From positions 1 through 63,245 of the forward strand of contig CAKSST010000010.1 of assembly GCA_934489895.1 (NCBI GenBank): 63,245 nt of DNA, given 5' to 3'. The stretch's first letter is position 1; every line of letters begins with the position of its first letter. This document shows, piece by piece, positions 41,244 through 50,749 of the stretch. Below the pieces are notes generated by a model, which made no database searches, was not told where the DNA came from, and worked only from the letters and a program-made list of their open reading frames with translations. Source of the DNA: an uncultured Eubacteriales bacterium (GTDB taxonomy: Bacteria > Bacillota > Clostridia > Oscillospirales > Acutalibacteraceae). A program made the position numbers and the translations under genes.

Positions 41244-43868
41244 ATGGAATGGACTTCACTCAACAAATTGCGCGAAATGTATCTTTCGTTTTTTGAAAGC
41301 AAGGGCCATTTGCGACTGCCCAGCTTTCCGCTTATTCCCAACAACGATAAGTCTTTGTTGCTTATCAACTCGGGTATGGCACCTATGAAAAAATTCTTCA
41401 CAGGCGATGTAACGCCCCCTGCAAAGCGTGTTACGACATGCCAAAAGTGTATCCGTACACCTGATATTGAAAGGGTGGGCAAAACAGCCCGCCACGGTAC
41501 ATATTTTGAAATGCTGGGCAACTTCTCCTTTGGTGATTACTTTAAGGAGCAGGCTACAGCTTGGGCTTGGGAGTTCTGTACACAGGTTGTAAAGCTGCCT
41601 GTGGACAAGCTTTGGGTTTCAATTTATGAGGATGATGAGGAAACATTTAAAATTTGGACCGAAAAGGTTGGCGTAAGCCCTGACCGTATTGTGCGTCTTG
41701 GTAAAGAGGACAACTTCTGGGAGCACGGCACAGGTCCGTGCGGTCCCTGCTCAGAGCTGTATTTTGACCGCGGCGAAGAGCATGGCTGCGGTTCGCCTGA
41801 CTGTGCGGTAGGCTGTGAATGCGACCGCTTTGTTGAATTCTGGAACTTGGTTTTCACTCAGTTTGATTCAGACGGTTTGGGCAACTATGCGCCCCTGGAG
41901 CATCCCAATATTGATACAGGTATGGGCCTTGAAAGACTTGCCTGCATAATGCAGGGTGTTGAAAATCTTTTTGAGGTTGATACCGTTGCAAACATAATGA
42001 AGCACTTAAGCAAAATTTGCGGCGTGGAGTATAAGCAGGATGCCAAAAAGGATGTTTCAATCCGTGTTATTACCGACCATATACGTTCAATAACCTTTAT
42101 GCTCGGTGACGGTGTTAAGCCTTCAAACGAGGGACGTGGTTATGTACTGCGCCGTCTTCTCAGACGTGCCGCACGCCATGGCAGATTGCTTGGTATTGAC
42201 AAACCTTTCTTGTCAGAACTGTGTGATACAGTTATTGCTGAGAACTTCACCGCTTATCCTGAGCTTAATGAAAAAAAGGATTTTATCAAAAAGGTTATTT
42301 CTGTTGAGGAAGAAAACTTTGCAAAAACCATTGACCAGGGTCTTGAGTTGCTTGCAAATCTTACCAAAGACGGCGGTGTGCTTTCGGGCGAAGATGCTTT
42401 CCGCCTTTATGATACCTACGGATTCCCGCTTGACTTAACAAAGGATATTTTACAGGAAAAGAGTATGACGGTTGACGAAGAATGCTTTGACCGTCTTATG
42501 AACGAGCAAAAAACACGTTCACGCGATTCACGTAAAAAGGACGATTTTGAGGCTTGGAAAGATACAGCCGATTTGTTTGCCGATTTTGATTCAACAGAGT
42601 TCTGCGGTTACACCGAAAACAGTGCAGATGCAAAAATTACAGCAATCTTTGCAAATGGTGAACAGGCAGAAGCTGCCGATGACGGTGAACAGGTTGTAGT
42701 GCTGCTTGATAAAACACCTTTTTATGCAACCTCAGGCGGTCAGGTAGGGGATATTGGCGAAATTACATCCGGAGGCTTTTCCGTAAAGGTGGAAAGTACC
42801 GAAAGGAATGCCGCAGGCGTTATATCACATATAGGAATGGTGCAAAACGGCACAGCAAAGACAGGTGCAAGCGTAACTGCCGCTATTAATGTGCAGTACC
42901 GTAACGATGTGCGCCGCAATCATACCGCAGCCCACTTGCTGCAGGCGGCTTTGCGCAGTGTTTTAGGCACACATGTTGAGCAGGCAGGCCAGCTCGTTAA
43001 CCAAAAGGCAGTAAGGTTTGACTTTACACATTTTTCTGCCCTTACACCTGAGCAGCTTGAAGCAGTTGAAGATTACGTAAACGGCGCTGTTTTAGCGGCG
43101 GTAAAGGTTGAAAACTGCGAAATGCCTATTGAGCAGGCAAAAGCAAAGGGCGCTATGGCGTTGTTTGGCGAAAAATATTCAGATATTGTTCGTGTTGTGG
43201 ATATTGCAGATTATTCACTTGAGCTGTGCGGCGGTACACACGTTGCAAACACTGCAGATATCGGCTTGTTTAAGATTATATCAGAAAGCTCGGTTGCATC
43301 GGGTGTCCGCCGTATTGAAGCCGTAACAGGCGCAAATACAGGCAAGCTGATGGATAAATATAAGGAAATTATAAACAGTGTTGCAGCAGCATTAAAGGTA
43401 AATAATGTTGAGGATATTGAACACCGCATTAAGCAATTGCAGGCAGAATTAAAGGAAAGCCAGCAAAGAGCAGAGCAATTAGAAGCCCAGAACGCAGTTG
43501 CCAAGGTTCGTGATATGGTAAACGGCGCTGTTGATTGCAAAGGCTTAAAGCTTGTTTGTGCAAAGGTTGAGGCCGCATCAGAGGTTCTACGTTCAATGTG
43601 CGACGAGATAAAAGCCTGGGACGAAAACGCGGTTGCCGTTCTTGCAAGCGTGTTTGACGGCAAACTTACTTTCTGTGTTGCCTGCGGCGCAGGCGCTGTT
43701 TCAAAGGGCGCTCACGCAGGTAATCTTGTCAGAAGTGTTGCGGCAGTTGCAGGCGGTAAAGGCGGCGGCAAGCCCGACAGCGCAATGGCAGGCGGTAAAG
43801 AGCCTAATAAGGCTGATGATGCCGTTGCGGCAGCAAAGGACCTGCTTTTGCAGATGATAGGAGAATAA
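41244..43868 (+). CDS. alaS: Alanyl-tRNA synthetase
   Basis: Class II synthetase of 874 aa. The catalytic core covers about residues 1-240 (motif 1 near LLINSGMAPMKKFF, motif 2 around RHGTYFEMLGNFSFGDYF, motif 3 GMGLERLACIMQG). The tRNA-recognition helical region follows (FMLGDGVKPSNEGRGYVLRR). The editing domain has RRNHTAAHLLQAAL and LCGGTHV zinc-site motifs, and the coiled C-Ala region ends in GGKGGGKPDSAMAGG. Complete, with no odd features. Four downstream genes may share its transcript. Confidence 0.97.
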   Translation: MEWTSLNKLREMYLSFFESKGHLRLPSFPLIPNNDKSLLLINSGMAPMKKFFTGDVTPPAKRVTTCQKCIRTPDIERVGKTARHGTYFEMLGNFSFGDYFKEQATAWAWEFCTQVVKLPVDKLWVSIYEDDEETFKIWTEKVGVSPDRIVRLGKEDNFWEHGTGPCGPCSELYFDRGEEHGCGSPDCAVGCECDRFVEFWNLVFTQFDSDGLGNYAPLEHPNIDTGMGLERLACIMQGVENLFEVDTVANIMKHLSKICGVEYKQDAKKDVSIRVITDHIRSITFMLGDGVKPSNEGRGYVLRRLLRRAARHGRLLGIDKPFLSELCDTVIAENFTAYPELNEKKDFIKKVISVEEENFAKTIDQGLELLANLTKDGGVLSGEDAFRLYDTYGFPLDLTKDILQEKSMTVDEECFDRLMNEQKTRSRDSRKKDDFEAWKDTADLFADFDSTEFCGYTENSADAKITAIFANGEQAEAADDGEQVVVLLDKTPFYATSGGQVGDIGEITSGGFSVKVESTERNAAGVISHIGMVQNGTAKTGASVTAAINVQYRNDVRRNHTAAHLLQAALRSVLGTHVEQAGQLVNQKAVRFDFTHFSALTPEQLEAVEDYVNGAVLAAVKVENCEMPIEQAKAKGAMALFGEKYSDIVRVVDIADYSLELCGGTHVANTADIGLFKIISESSVASGVRRIEAVTGANTGKLMDKYKEIINSVAAALKVNNVEDIEHRIKQLQAELKESQQRAEQLEAQNAVAKVRDMVNGAVDCKGLKLVCAKVEAASEVLRSMCDEIKAWDENAVAVLASVFDGKLTFCVACGAGAVSKGAHAGNLVRSVAAVAGGKGGGKPDSAMAGGKEPNKADDAVAAAKDLLLQMIGE

Positions 43869-43871
43869 AAA

Positions 43872-44213
43872 ATGCAAGATTGCTTATTTTGTAAAATAAT
43901 AAAAGGCGAAATTCCCTCAACCAAGGTTTATGAGGATGAATTTGTTTTGGCTTTCAAGGATATTGCACCTCAGGCACCTTTTCACGCAGTTATAATTCCC
44001 AAACAGCATATTGCCTCTGCGGCAGAGTTTGACGAAACAAACTTTGATATTGCAGCAAAAATATTTAAAGCGGTAGCAATAATTGCCGAACAGGAAAAGC
44101 TTGAAAAAGGCTTCCGTGTTGTTACCAATTGCGGTGAAGAAGGCGGACAAACTGTAGGCCATTTGCATTTTCATATGCTGGCAGGCAGATGCCTTGCATG
44201 GCCTCCGGGTTGA
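43872..44213 (+). CDS. HIT-family nucleotide-binding protein
   Basis: A 113-aa Hint-type protein of the histidine triad superfamily. The N terminus DCLFCKIIKGEIPS and the catalytic triad HLHFHMLAG (about residues 97-105) are typical. Such enzymes hydrolyse phosphoramidates of adenosine, for instance aminoacyl-AMP leakage products of synthetases, which suits its place 3 bases after alaS. Confidence 0.93.
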   Translation: MQDCLFCKIIKGEIPSTKVYEDEFVLAFKDIAPQAPFHAVIIPKQHIASAAEFDETNFDIAAKIFKAVAIIAEQEKLEKGFRVVTNCGEEGGQTVGHLHFHMLAGRCLAWPPG

Positions 44214-44251
44214 TGGATCAAGCGATATTTGATTGTGGGGAAGGGAACATT

Positions 44252-44791
44252 ATGAAAAAGACATATAAAATGACCATTGCGGGTTATGAACGCGAACTGC
44301 CGATTTGTTCTATAAACGACAAGCTTGATATTGCAGGCTTTATAATTTTCGGCGATGTTGAGCTTACAATTGCCGCGGCAAAGGAGCTTATTGCCAAATC
44401 ACCGGAATTTGATATTATAGTTACTCCCGAGGCAAAAAGCATTCCCTTGGCTTATGAAATGGCTCGCCAAACCGGCAAGCCGTATATTGTTGCAAGAAAA
44501 CATCCCAAGCTTTATATGAGCAATATGCTGGATGTTGCGGTAAAGTCAATTACTACCGAAGCGGAACAGCATTTGTACATAGACGGCGAGGAAGCCGCTC
44601 AAATGAAAGGTAAACGCGTGCTTATTGTTGATGACGTTATCAGCACGGGAGAATCATTGACAGCCGTGCAAACCTTGGTTAAAGAGGCGGGAGGTATAGT
44701 TGCTGCAAGCTGTGCTGTTCTGGCAGAGGGCGATGCCGCAAACCGAGACGATATTATTTTCTTAGAGCCTCTTCCGTTATTTTTTAAATAA
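44252..44791 (+). CDS. Phosphoribosyltransferase (adenine PRTase-like)
   Basis: A type I phosphoribosyltransferase of 179 aa. The PRPP-binding loop is VLIVDDVISTGES (about residue 127), and the upstream ITAEAKSIPLAYEMAR-like block appears here as VTPEAKSIPLAYEMARQTG, as in adenine PRTases. The KHPKLYMSN loop differs from typical Apt, so base specificity is uncertain; xanthine or adenine salvage are both possible. ATG 44252 follows GGGGAAGGGAA. Confidence 0.85.
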   Translation: MKKTYKMTIAGYERELPICSINDKLDIAGFIIFGDVELTIAAAKELIAKSPEFDIIVTPEAKSIPLAYEMARQTGKPYIVARKHPKLYMSNMLDVAVKSITTEAEQHLYIDGEEAAQMKGKRVLIVDDVISTGESLTAVQTLVKEAGGIVAASCAVLAEGDAANRDDIIFLEPLPLFFK

Positions 44792-44797
44792 CAAATT

Positions 44798-44831
44798 GCA
44801 TTCGGTAAAACAAAAACTCTTTACCGGATGC
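44798..44831 (+). promoter_or_regulatory. Hairpin over the comEC start codon
   Basis: GCATTCGGTAAA (44798-44809) pairs with TTTACCGGATGC (44820-44831, one G.U). The right arm contains the proposed ATG of comEC (44828-44830). There is no T run, so it is a translation-control candidate rather than a terminator. Confidence 0.5.
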
Positions 44832-46930
44832 GCTTGTATATTAAAGCTATGTTTATAGAGAAAAGACCCGCATTATTGGCTTTGATTTTTGCAGCAATTG
44901 CGGCACTTATTGCTTTCTTTTGCAATTTTGCCGTTATGTGCGTGACGATAGCTTTGTTTTTGGCGGCAGGAATATTTGCTGCATTTAAGAACAAGCCAAC
45001 CGTTCTGGCGTCTGTAATAATCGGACTTGCGGTGCTGGCGCAGGCAGTAGCAATACAGTTTAATACGCTTGATAAGCTTAAGTCTTTTGATGCAAAAAAT
45101 GTCGAAATTTGCGGTACACTTTGCAACACATCCTCAGCAGGGGAAGGGTACATTACACAAAACGTAAAGGTGTCAGCTATTGACGGCACAAGCTTTATAA
45201 CCCCTGTTAAGGTAAGACTTGTAAATTCTAACGGCTTTGTTGCAAAGCAGGGAGATAATATTTGCATAACAGCAGATCTTAAAATATCTGAAGATACTGC
45301 TTATAGAAATTCCAACTATGCACAGGGCATATATGCAACGGGTAATAATATAAAGGTAAAATATGTAACAAACGGCAATAACATTTACAGCCTATCGGGC
45401 AAGGTGAAAGCCTTTGTTAACGAAAAGCTTGAGCATTATCTGCCTTATAATGAGGCCTCCGTGCTGTCGGCTGTTGTTGTGGGTGACCGCACAAATATTG
45501 ATGACGGACTTTACAACGACGTTATTGACAGCGGCGTTTCACATATGCTGGTTGTATCGGGAATGCACCTCAGCATAATGTGCTCGGCAATTATACAATT
45601 GCTGCATAAGTTTTTATCAAAAAGGATGTCGGCAATAATTGTTTTGCCGCTTGTACTGTTTATTGCGGTTGTATGTGATTTTGGGTATTCCATAATGCGT
45701 GCTGCAATAACATACATAATATTCATCATCGGCAGCGTATTGCTTAAAAGAAGTGACCCGTTATCTTCTCTTTGCATAGCAAGCATAATTATTCTAATAT
45801 ACAATCCTTTTACATTGGCAAGTGTATCATTACTTTTGTCGGTTTCATCAGCCGCAGGTATAATTACGGTTTCGGTACCGATGGCAGAGCGCATTGAAGA
45901 AAAGCTTTGTGCCCGCAGAGGTCTTTCTTGGTTAAAGGTAATAACCGAGCCGCTGTGTATGACGCTTGGTGCAATGCTGTTTTGTCTGCCTGTAACTTTG
46001 CTGTTCTTTGGAAGAATATCGGTTGTAAGTGTGTTAACAAATATTCTTGTAAATTACAGCATTACGATTGCATTGTGTGTAACTGTCACAGGTATGCTTT
46101 TATGTCTGATATTACCCTTTGAGCCTTTGCTTAATATTGTGTTTGCAATAGCAGGCATTTGTATAAAATACTTTTGCGCAATAGTGCGCGCCATAGCAAA
46201 CATAACCTTTGCTTCAATAAGTGTTACAACTGTTTATGCGATTGTGTGCACGGTGTTGCTTGCGGCGGCGGTAATACTTTCTTTTCTTTTTATCAGACAC
46301 GGTAAAACAAAAAAGCTTATTTGTATTTTTGCGGCGGCAATTATACCTTTTACTGCTATGTCGGTTTATCTTAATGTAAGCAAAGTTACCGTTACAGCGG
46401 TAAAGTTAAAAAAGTCGCAAAGTGTTATAATAAGCTATGAAAACACCGCCACGGTTATAGGCGCGGGCAATAATACCAATGACGGTGAACGCATAAGCGA
46501 GGCTTTAAAAGAACTGAACGCAGACGAAATAGAAGCGGTATATATAATAGATAAAGAAGAATCTTATAGTGGCATTTCTGCTCTTTTGCAAACCAATGAT
46601 GCAAGGAGTGTATACACTGCGCAGGATGCGCAAATTAAGAAAAAAATTAAAAAGTGTTGTAATAACGTGTTCAGTCTGCCCGCAAGCCGGGAATTGCCGT
46701 GCGATATTATAATAACCTTTTCGGGTGAAACGGCTTATGTTGACTGTGGCGGGTATTCGCTGTTTGTAAGTGAGGCAGAGCAGTTGACCCCAACACAAAA
46801 GCTCTATGCAAAAAAGGCGAATGCGTATATCTACACTGAGAACGGCGATACTTGTGTCAATAAATATAAAACAGATTTTGGCAACATCAGGTTAAAAATA
46901 AAACAAGGCTATGCGTTAATTTCAAAGTAA
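44828..46930 (+). CDS. comEC: ComEC/Rec2-family DNA uptake channel
   Basis: Polytopic membrane protein of 700 aa that would form the channel for single-stranded DNA in transformation. An N-terminal DUF4131 domain (about 1-180) with an OB-like extracellular part is followed by the Competence domain (about 190-500) with the conserved VSHMLVVSGMHLSI and many membrane segments. The C-terminal 190 residues occupy the place of the metallo-beta-lactamase domain, but no HxHxDH motif is visible (the region reads IIDKEESYSGISALL). The start lacks a ribosome site; ATG 44849 is an alternative. comEA is not in the window. Confidence 0.88.
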   Translation: MRLYIKAMFIEKRPALLALIFAAIAALIAFFCNFAVMCVTIALFLAAGIFAAFKNKPTVLASVIIGLAVLAQAVAIQFNTLDKLKSFDAKNVEICGTLCNTSSAGEGYITQNVKVSAIDGTSFITPVKVRLVNSNGFVAKQGDNICITADLKISEDTAYRNSNYAQGIYATGNNIKVKYVTNGNNIYSLSGKVKAFVNEKLEHYLPYNEASVLSAVVVGDRTNIDDGLYNDVIDSGVSHMLVVSGMHLSIMCSAIIQLLHKFLSKRMSAIIVLPLVLFIAVVCDFGYSIMRAAITYIIFIIGSVLLKRSDPLSSLCIASIIILIYNPFTLASVSLLLSVSSAAGIITVSVPMAERIEEKLCARRGLSWLKVITEPLCMTLGAMLFCLPVTLLFFGRISVVSVLTNILVNYSITIALCVTVTGMLLCLILPFEPLLNIVFAIAGICIKYFCAIVRAIANITFASISVTTVYAIVCTVLLAAAVILSFLFIRHGKTKKLICIFAAAIIPFTAMSVYLNVSKVTVTAVKLKKSQSVIISYENTATVIGAGNNTNDGERISEALKELNADEIEAVYIIDKEESYSGISALLQTNDARSVYTAQDAQIKKKIKKCCNNVFSLPASRELPCDIIITFSGETAYVDCGGYSLFVSEAEQLTPTQKLYAKKANAYIYTENGDTCVNKYKTDFGNIRLKIKQGYALISK

Positions 46931-46943
46931 GGAGGAAAGCGTA

Positions 46944-48002
46944 ATGGTGCTTTACGATGAAATCAGACTAAAAAGACAGCTGGAGCAGGACTTGTTTCCG
47001 GTTTATATGCTTTTTGGCGATGATGATTACCTTGTAAAGCTGTACGAAAAGAAAATTACCTCTCTTGCTGTTGGCGATAATCCTGACTTTAACCTACATT
47101 GCTTCGATTCGCCAAAAGGCTTGCAAGACGTGTATGATGCTGCGGCACAGCTGCCTATGATGAACGACCGCAGCTGTGTGTTGGTAAAGAATTTTGACCT
47201 GTCCAAATGTAAGGCTGACGATTTTGGGCGCCTGTGTGAGATTGTGTCGGCTGGATTTGACACTACTGTTTTAGTTTTTAGCTTTACCGCGGTGGAGATT
47301 GATGCAAAAAAGAACAGCAACTGCAAAAAGTTTATTGAGACAATAGAAAAAGCGGGCGGCGCTGCGGCACAACTTAACCACCGCAGAGCTGAAGACTTAA
47401 TTAAACTTTTATGCTCAAGTGCTTCAAAAAGAAACTGCACAATGGACGCTGCGACTGCACGGTATCTTATCGAATCGGTAGGGCAGGATATAAACACACT
47501 GTATTCAGAGCTTGAAAAGCTTATAGGCTATGCTCTGCTAAACGGCGGAATAATTATGCGTAATACTGTTGACCTTGTTTGTGTAAAAACGGTTGAGGCG
47601 TCTGTTTATAGAATTCAGAACGAGTTGTTTTGCGGCAACGCTGAGGGGGCGCTTACCCTTATAGGACAGCTTTTTGATGCAAAAACGGATGCTACGGTTG
47701 TCTTCAGCACAATGGCGGCGGCGTATCATGAGATGTATCTCGCGCGTGCGTCACTTGCAGCCAAAAAGAGCGCACAGCAAACCGCGCAGGACTTTGGTTA
47801 CAACAAAAACCGCTGTTTTGTAATTGAGCGGGCTCAAACCAACAGCCGCAGGCTTAGCGCCGCGCAGCTTAAAAGCAGTATTGAGGCGCTAACAGCTTGC
47901 GACCGCATAATAAAAAATTCAAACGCCTCAATAGCGCAAAAGGCGGTTGAGCGCTTGGCAATTGAGCTTGCGCAGATTGCAAAAAGCAGGCAATTAAAAT
48001 GA
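46944..48002 (+). CDS. holA: DNA polymerase III delta subunit
   Basis: Clamp-loader delta subunit, which opens the sliding clamp. 352 aa with the typical start YMLFGDDDYLVKLYEKKI, a AAA+-like N-terminal region, LIESVGQDINTLYSELEKL and a C-terminal helical collar domain. The order comEC-holA is conserved across many bacteria. AAGGAGG precedes the ATG. rnmV overlaps its stop by 4 bases. Confidence 0.92.
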   Translation: MVLYDEIRLKRQLEQDLFPVYMLFGDDDYLVKLYEKKITSLAVGDNPDFNLHCFDSPKGLQDVYDAAAQLPMMNDRSCVLVKNFDLSKCKADDFGRLCEIVSAGFDTTVLVFSFTAVEIDAKKNSNCKKFIETIEKAGGAAAQLNHRRAEDLIKLLCSSASKRNCTMDAATARYLIESVGQDINTLYSELEKLIGYALLNGGIIMRNTVDLVCVKTVEASVYRIQNELFCGNAEGALTLIGQLFDAKTDATVVFSTMAAAYHEMYLARASLAAKKSAQQTAQDFGYNKNRCFVIERAQTNSRRLSAAQLKSSIEALTACDRIIKNSNASIAQKAVERLAIELAQIAKSRQLK

Positions 48003-48586
48003 TTAAAATAAAGCAAGCTGTTGTGGTAGAGGGTAAATATGATAAAATTGCCCTTGAAAATTTGCTTGACACCGTAATAATAACAATAAACGGCTTTGGA
48101 ATTTTCAAAGATAAGGAAAAGCAAGTCCTTTTGCGTACCATTGCGCAAAAAAGTGGCGTTATAATTATGACTGACAGCGATTCGGCAGGGCAGTTTCTGC
48201 GCCGCCGCCTTAAAGGTATGCTGCAAACGGATAGTATAATAAATGTTTATGTTCCGCAGATTAAAGGCAAAGAAAAAAGGAAAGCCGCTCAGTCAAAGGA
48301 AGGCTTTTTGGGTGTTGAGGGGCTGTCTGTTCAGATTTTAGAGCAGTCGCTTGCAAAGGCAGGCATAACAGGTGAGCGGTCCTCAGTAAAAAGTGCAGGC
48401 ATAACTAAGGCAGACTTGTTTGCCGCAGGGCTTACAGGCGGACAGAACTCGGCCTTGCGCCGCAAAAAACTGCTTTTAGCTAACGGATTTCCGCAAAATC
48501 TTACTTGCAACGCAATGCTGGATATATTAAACCACTATTACACGAGGCAAGAGGTTTTAGATATAATAAATACGTCCAAAGCGTGA
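47999..48586 (+). CDS. rnmV: Ribonuclease M5
   Basis: Matures 5S rRNA by double-strand cleavage of its precursor. 195 aa with a TOPRIM domain: the VVVEGKYDKIAL Glu motif near residue 10, and MTDSDSAGQFLRRRL with the paired Asp. The KGxxGVEG-like stretch EGFLGVEGLSVQ is typical of the family. In Bacillus, rnmV precedes ksgA; here it follows holA instead and ends the operon at a hairpin overlapping its stop codon. Confidence 0.92.
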   Translation: MIKIKQAVVVEGKYDKIALENLLDTVIITINGFGIFKDKEKQVLLRTIAQKSGVIIMTDSDSAGQFLRRRLKGMLQTDSIINVYVPQIKGKEKRKAAQSKEGFLGVEGLSVQILEQSLAKAGITGERSSVKSAGITKADLFAAGLTGGQNSALRRKKLLLANGFPQNLTCNAMLDILNHYYTRQEVLDIINTSKA

Positions 48587-48608
48587 AACGCTTTGGACGT
48601 ATTTATTA
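48568..48608 (+). terminator. Terminator at the rnmV stop codon
   Basis: Sixteen-base arms (AAATACGTCCAAAGCG and its complement) around TGAAA; the loop contains the TGA stop codon. Followed by ATTTATTATA. Confidence 0.75.
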
Positions 48609-48690
48609 TATATTATTGCATATAAATGTTCAGCGTGGGTTATTTGGTAAAAGGAGATGTGCTATAAAAAGCATTAAAGACGATTTTATA

Positions 48691-49176
48691 TTATTCACTT
48701 GTCGATGTAGTTGTGTACATCATTGCAATTGAAATCTCGCCGTTTTCGTTTGTCCAGAGATACATTTTTGCATTTTCGGTCTTATCAAACTTTTTAATAA
48801 ATTTTTCTTTGGTATATTCTTTATAAAAAACCTCGTTTTCAATGTTGCCGCTGCGAAGATGAACTATGTCAGAATCGCGTGTGTAGAATACAGCATCTTC
48901 GGCAAGTGCATAAGCGGTTGTTTCGGGCTCCTCACTGTCTGTCTTAGGGTTATAGGTAGGTTTGCAGGTATAAAGAACATTATCCTCAATTTTAAGAACG
49001 GTTACATTAAGCTGGGCAGATTCATAATCCAACCCGTTGAGGCAGCTGCTACCATGTGTTGTGTAGGTGGTAACACCCGTTTCACCCGCAACGCTTAAAA
49101 TATCAATATCCTTTTCCTTGCAAGAGCACAAAAGTGCAGCAAAGCAAAGCGCGAAAACAATCAAAAGTTTTTTCAT
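48691..49176 (-). CDS. Small lipoprotein of unknown function
   Basis: A 161-aa lipoprotein: signal peptide with lipobox LLCSC at about residue 19, then a compact beta-rich domain (LNVTVLKIEDNVLYTCK, YALAEDAVFYTRDSD, AKMYLWTNENGEIS) and a Ser/Thr tail. I do not recognise a family. AAGGTGA precedes the ATG. It has no obvious operon partner. Confidence 0.75.
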   Translation of the reverse strand: MKKLLIVFALCFAALLCSCKEKDIDILSVAGETGVTTYTTHGSSCLNGLDYESAQLNVTVLKIEDNVLYTCKPTYNPKTDSEEPETTAYALAEDAVFYTRDSDIVHLRSGNIENEVFYKEYTKEKFIKKFDKTENAKMYLWTNENGEISIAMMYTTTSTSE

Positions 49177-49572
49177 AAAATAATCACCTTAATAAGCACA
49201 AAATAATTTATATAATATATTTTAAATTGATTATTTGCCGTTGTCAATAGGATTGATTTTCAAATGCAATATTTTTTACAGCAAAGCTTTTAATATTAAA
49301 AAAGAGATAAAATTATGTTTTAGCTTGGCAATATGTAACAATGCAGGTTTAAAGCTGACAGCGCAACTGTAATAGAGCGGGTTTTAAGATGTCACTTTTG
49401 CAGGATAAAGTAGATATGGCTTGGTTCATATAGGGTGCAAAGGACAAGGTTAATATGTATTGGGCATTCTTAATGCCCTAATTCCATTATCACAATATGC
49501 GCCGCATCGCAGACGAATGTCTTAAAGAGCTTGTTATTTCCCGCATCAATAGCTTATATACTGTAGAATAAT
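49177..49572. other. Intergenic region with a small palindrome
   Basis: About 400 bases with no supported gene. GGGCATT-CTT-AATGCCC near 49466-49482 is a perfect 7-bp hairpin without a T run. The stretch about 49500-49560 reads like decayed coding sequence, but I cannot follow a frame. Confidence 0.35.
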
Positions 49573-49648
49573 AAAAAGACGGATTAATCTGATATGCATC
49601 TCCAAAAGTGTCAAACTTTTGGGGTGTATATTAATCGTCCGCCTTTTT
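49573..49648 (-). repeat. Solo IS-end hairpin forming a terminator
   Basis: The 40 bases 49592-49631 match the reverse complement of 61340-61379, the left end of the IS3-type relic, at 37 of 40 positions. The core is CCAAAAGT-GTCAA-ACTTTTGG. An outer stem (AAAAAGACGGA with TCCGCCTTTTT) extends it. On the minus strand the hairpin ends in a T run right after the small gene at 49631, whose last codons lie in the right arm. Confidence 0.7.
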
Positions 49649-49864
49649 TGATAAATTAATTATAAATATCGCAATAACAACCATTATTGCAACAGCGGTA
49701 AGCGCAAATCCTACAACAGATAAAACAGTCCATAAAATATCAAATTTCATATTGCCGAACTTGTCCATAAAATATTTTAAAAATGCTCCTGAAAAAGTAA
49801 GGCAGACAAGGAACACAATAATTTCCGCAACAGTCAATAAAACAATTTTGGTCTTGTTTTTCAA
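49631..49864 (-). CDS. Small two-pass membrane protein
   Basis: A 77-aa protein with two strongly hydrophobic segments (about residues 8-30 and 42-68) and a charged C terminus, SKKADD. The TTG start at 49864 is supported by GGAGGGA at a good distance. No family is recognised. Its final codons run into the IS-end hairpin, so its C terminus may derive from that insertion. Confidence 0.6.
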   Translation of the reverse strand: MKNKTKIVLLTVAEIIVFLVCLTFSGAFLKYFMDKFGNMKFDILWTVLSVVGFALTAVAIMVVIAIFIINLSKKADD

Positions 49865-49960
49865 AACTATCCCTCCATCAAAAGCAATTATACCGCAAAA
49901 TTCTGTAGATTACAATGCTTTTGTGCAAATAGAGGGTTAATTTTAAAAACAGGGACAAAA

Positions 49961-50491
49961 TTATTCTGTCTGCTGACCTAAAAAATTGGCAGCAACCGCA
50001 GCCAGCTTAAAATCGCTTTCGCTTGAAGTTGGGCATTTGTCGTTTGAAAGCATAACAACCGCGCCTGTAACGTCACCCGCCGCAATAATCGGCACCGCAA
50101 TGCAAGCGTTACGGTCAACACCCTCCAAAACCGACATTTTTTTGTTGCAGTCATTAAAGCTTTTGCGCGATTCCATAGTTTCCTCCAAAGCGGGCGTAAT
50201 TCTTCGCTCAAGCACCTCTTTTTTCGGTATGTTTGAGGCGGCAATGCAGTGGTCGCGGTCGCATATTAAAACCGAAAGATTTGTTCCTTTTGCAAGACTT
50301 TCGGCGTATTGGTTTGAAAAGTTTGAAAGCTCGCCTATCGGTGAGTACTTTTTGAAAACCACCTCGCCGCCTGCATCAGTAAATATCTCCAGAGGGTCGC
50401 CCTCGCGTATTCTCATAGTTCTTCTTATTTCTTTAGGGATAACAACTCTTCCAAGATCGTCAATACGCCGTACAATTCCTGTTGCTTTCAT
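49961..50491 (-). CDS. spoVT: Stage V sporulation regulator SpoVT
   Basis: Forespore regulator of 176 aa. The N-terminal AbrB-type swapped-hairpin DNA-binding domain covers residues 1-50 (MKATGIVRRIDDLGRVVIPK, EIRRTMRIREGDPLEIF), and a GAF-like domain covers about 55-176 (CIAVPIIAAGDVTGAVVML). The length and two-domain layout are those of SpoVT rather than AbrB. It indicates a spore-forming lineage. AAGGAGA precedes the ATG. Confidence 0.93.
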   Translation of the reverse strand: MKATGIVRRIDDLGRVVIPKEIRRTMRIREGDPLEIFTDAGGEVVFKKYSPIGELSNFSNQYAESLAKGTNLSVLICDRDHCIAASNIPKKEVLERRITPALEETMESRKSFNDCNKKMSVLEGVDRNACIAVPIIAAGDVTGAVVMLSNDKCPTSSESDFKLAAVAANFLGQQTE

Positions 50492-50749
50492 ATATACATT
50501 TCTCCTTAAAAACCAAATTGTGATGTTATTATCTGTAATTTAAGGATATTTATACTGTTGTAATTTACTTTTAAAACCTCTTTTGAGATTTGTTTTTTTA
50601 TAGCGCGTACAGGCACTTCTTCGCTTTTATAAATGATTTTTATACGATAAGTCATAAATGTTTTTTTCAAAAAAGACTCGGTTGTTTGTGTTTCTTGCCG
50701 GTCTATTGAAAAAGCAATATTGAAAAATGTTATGTCTGAAAATTCTTAA

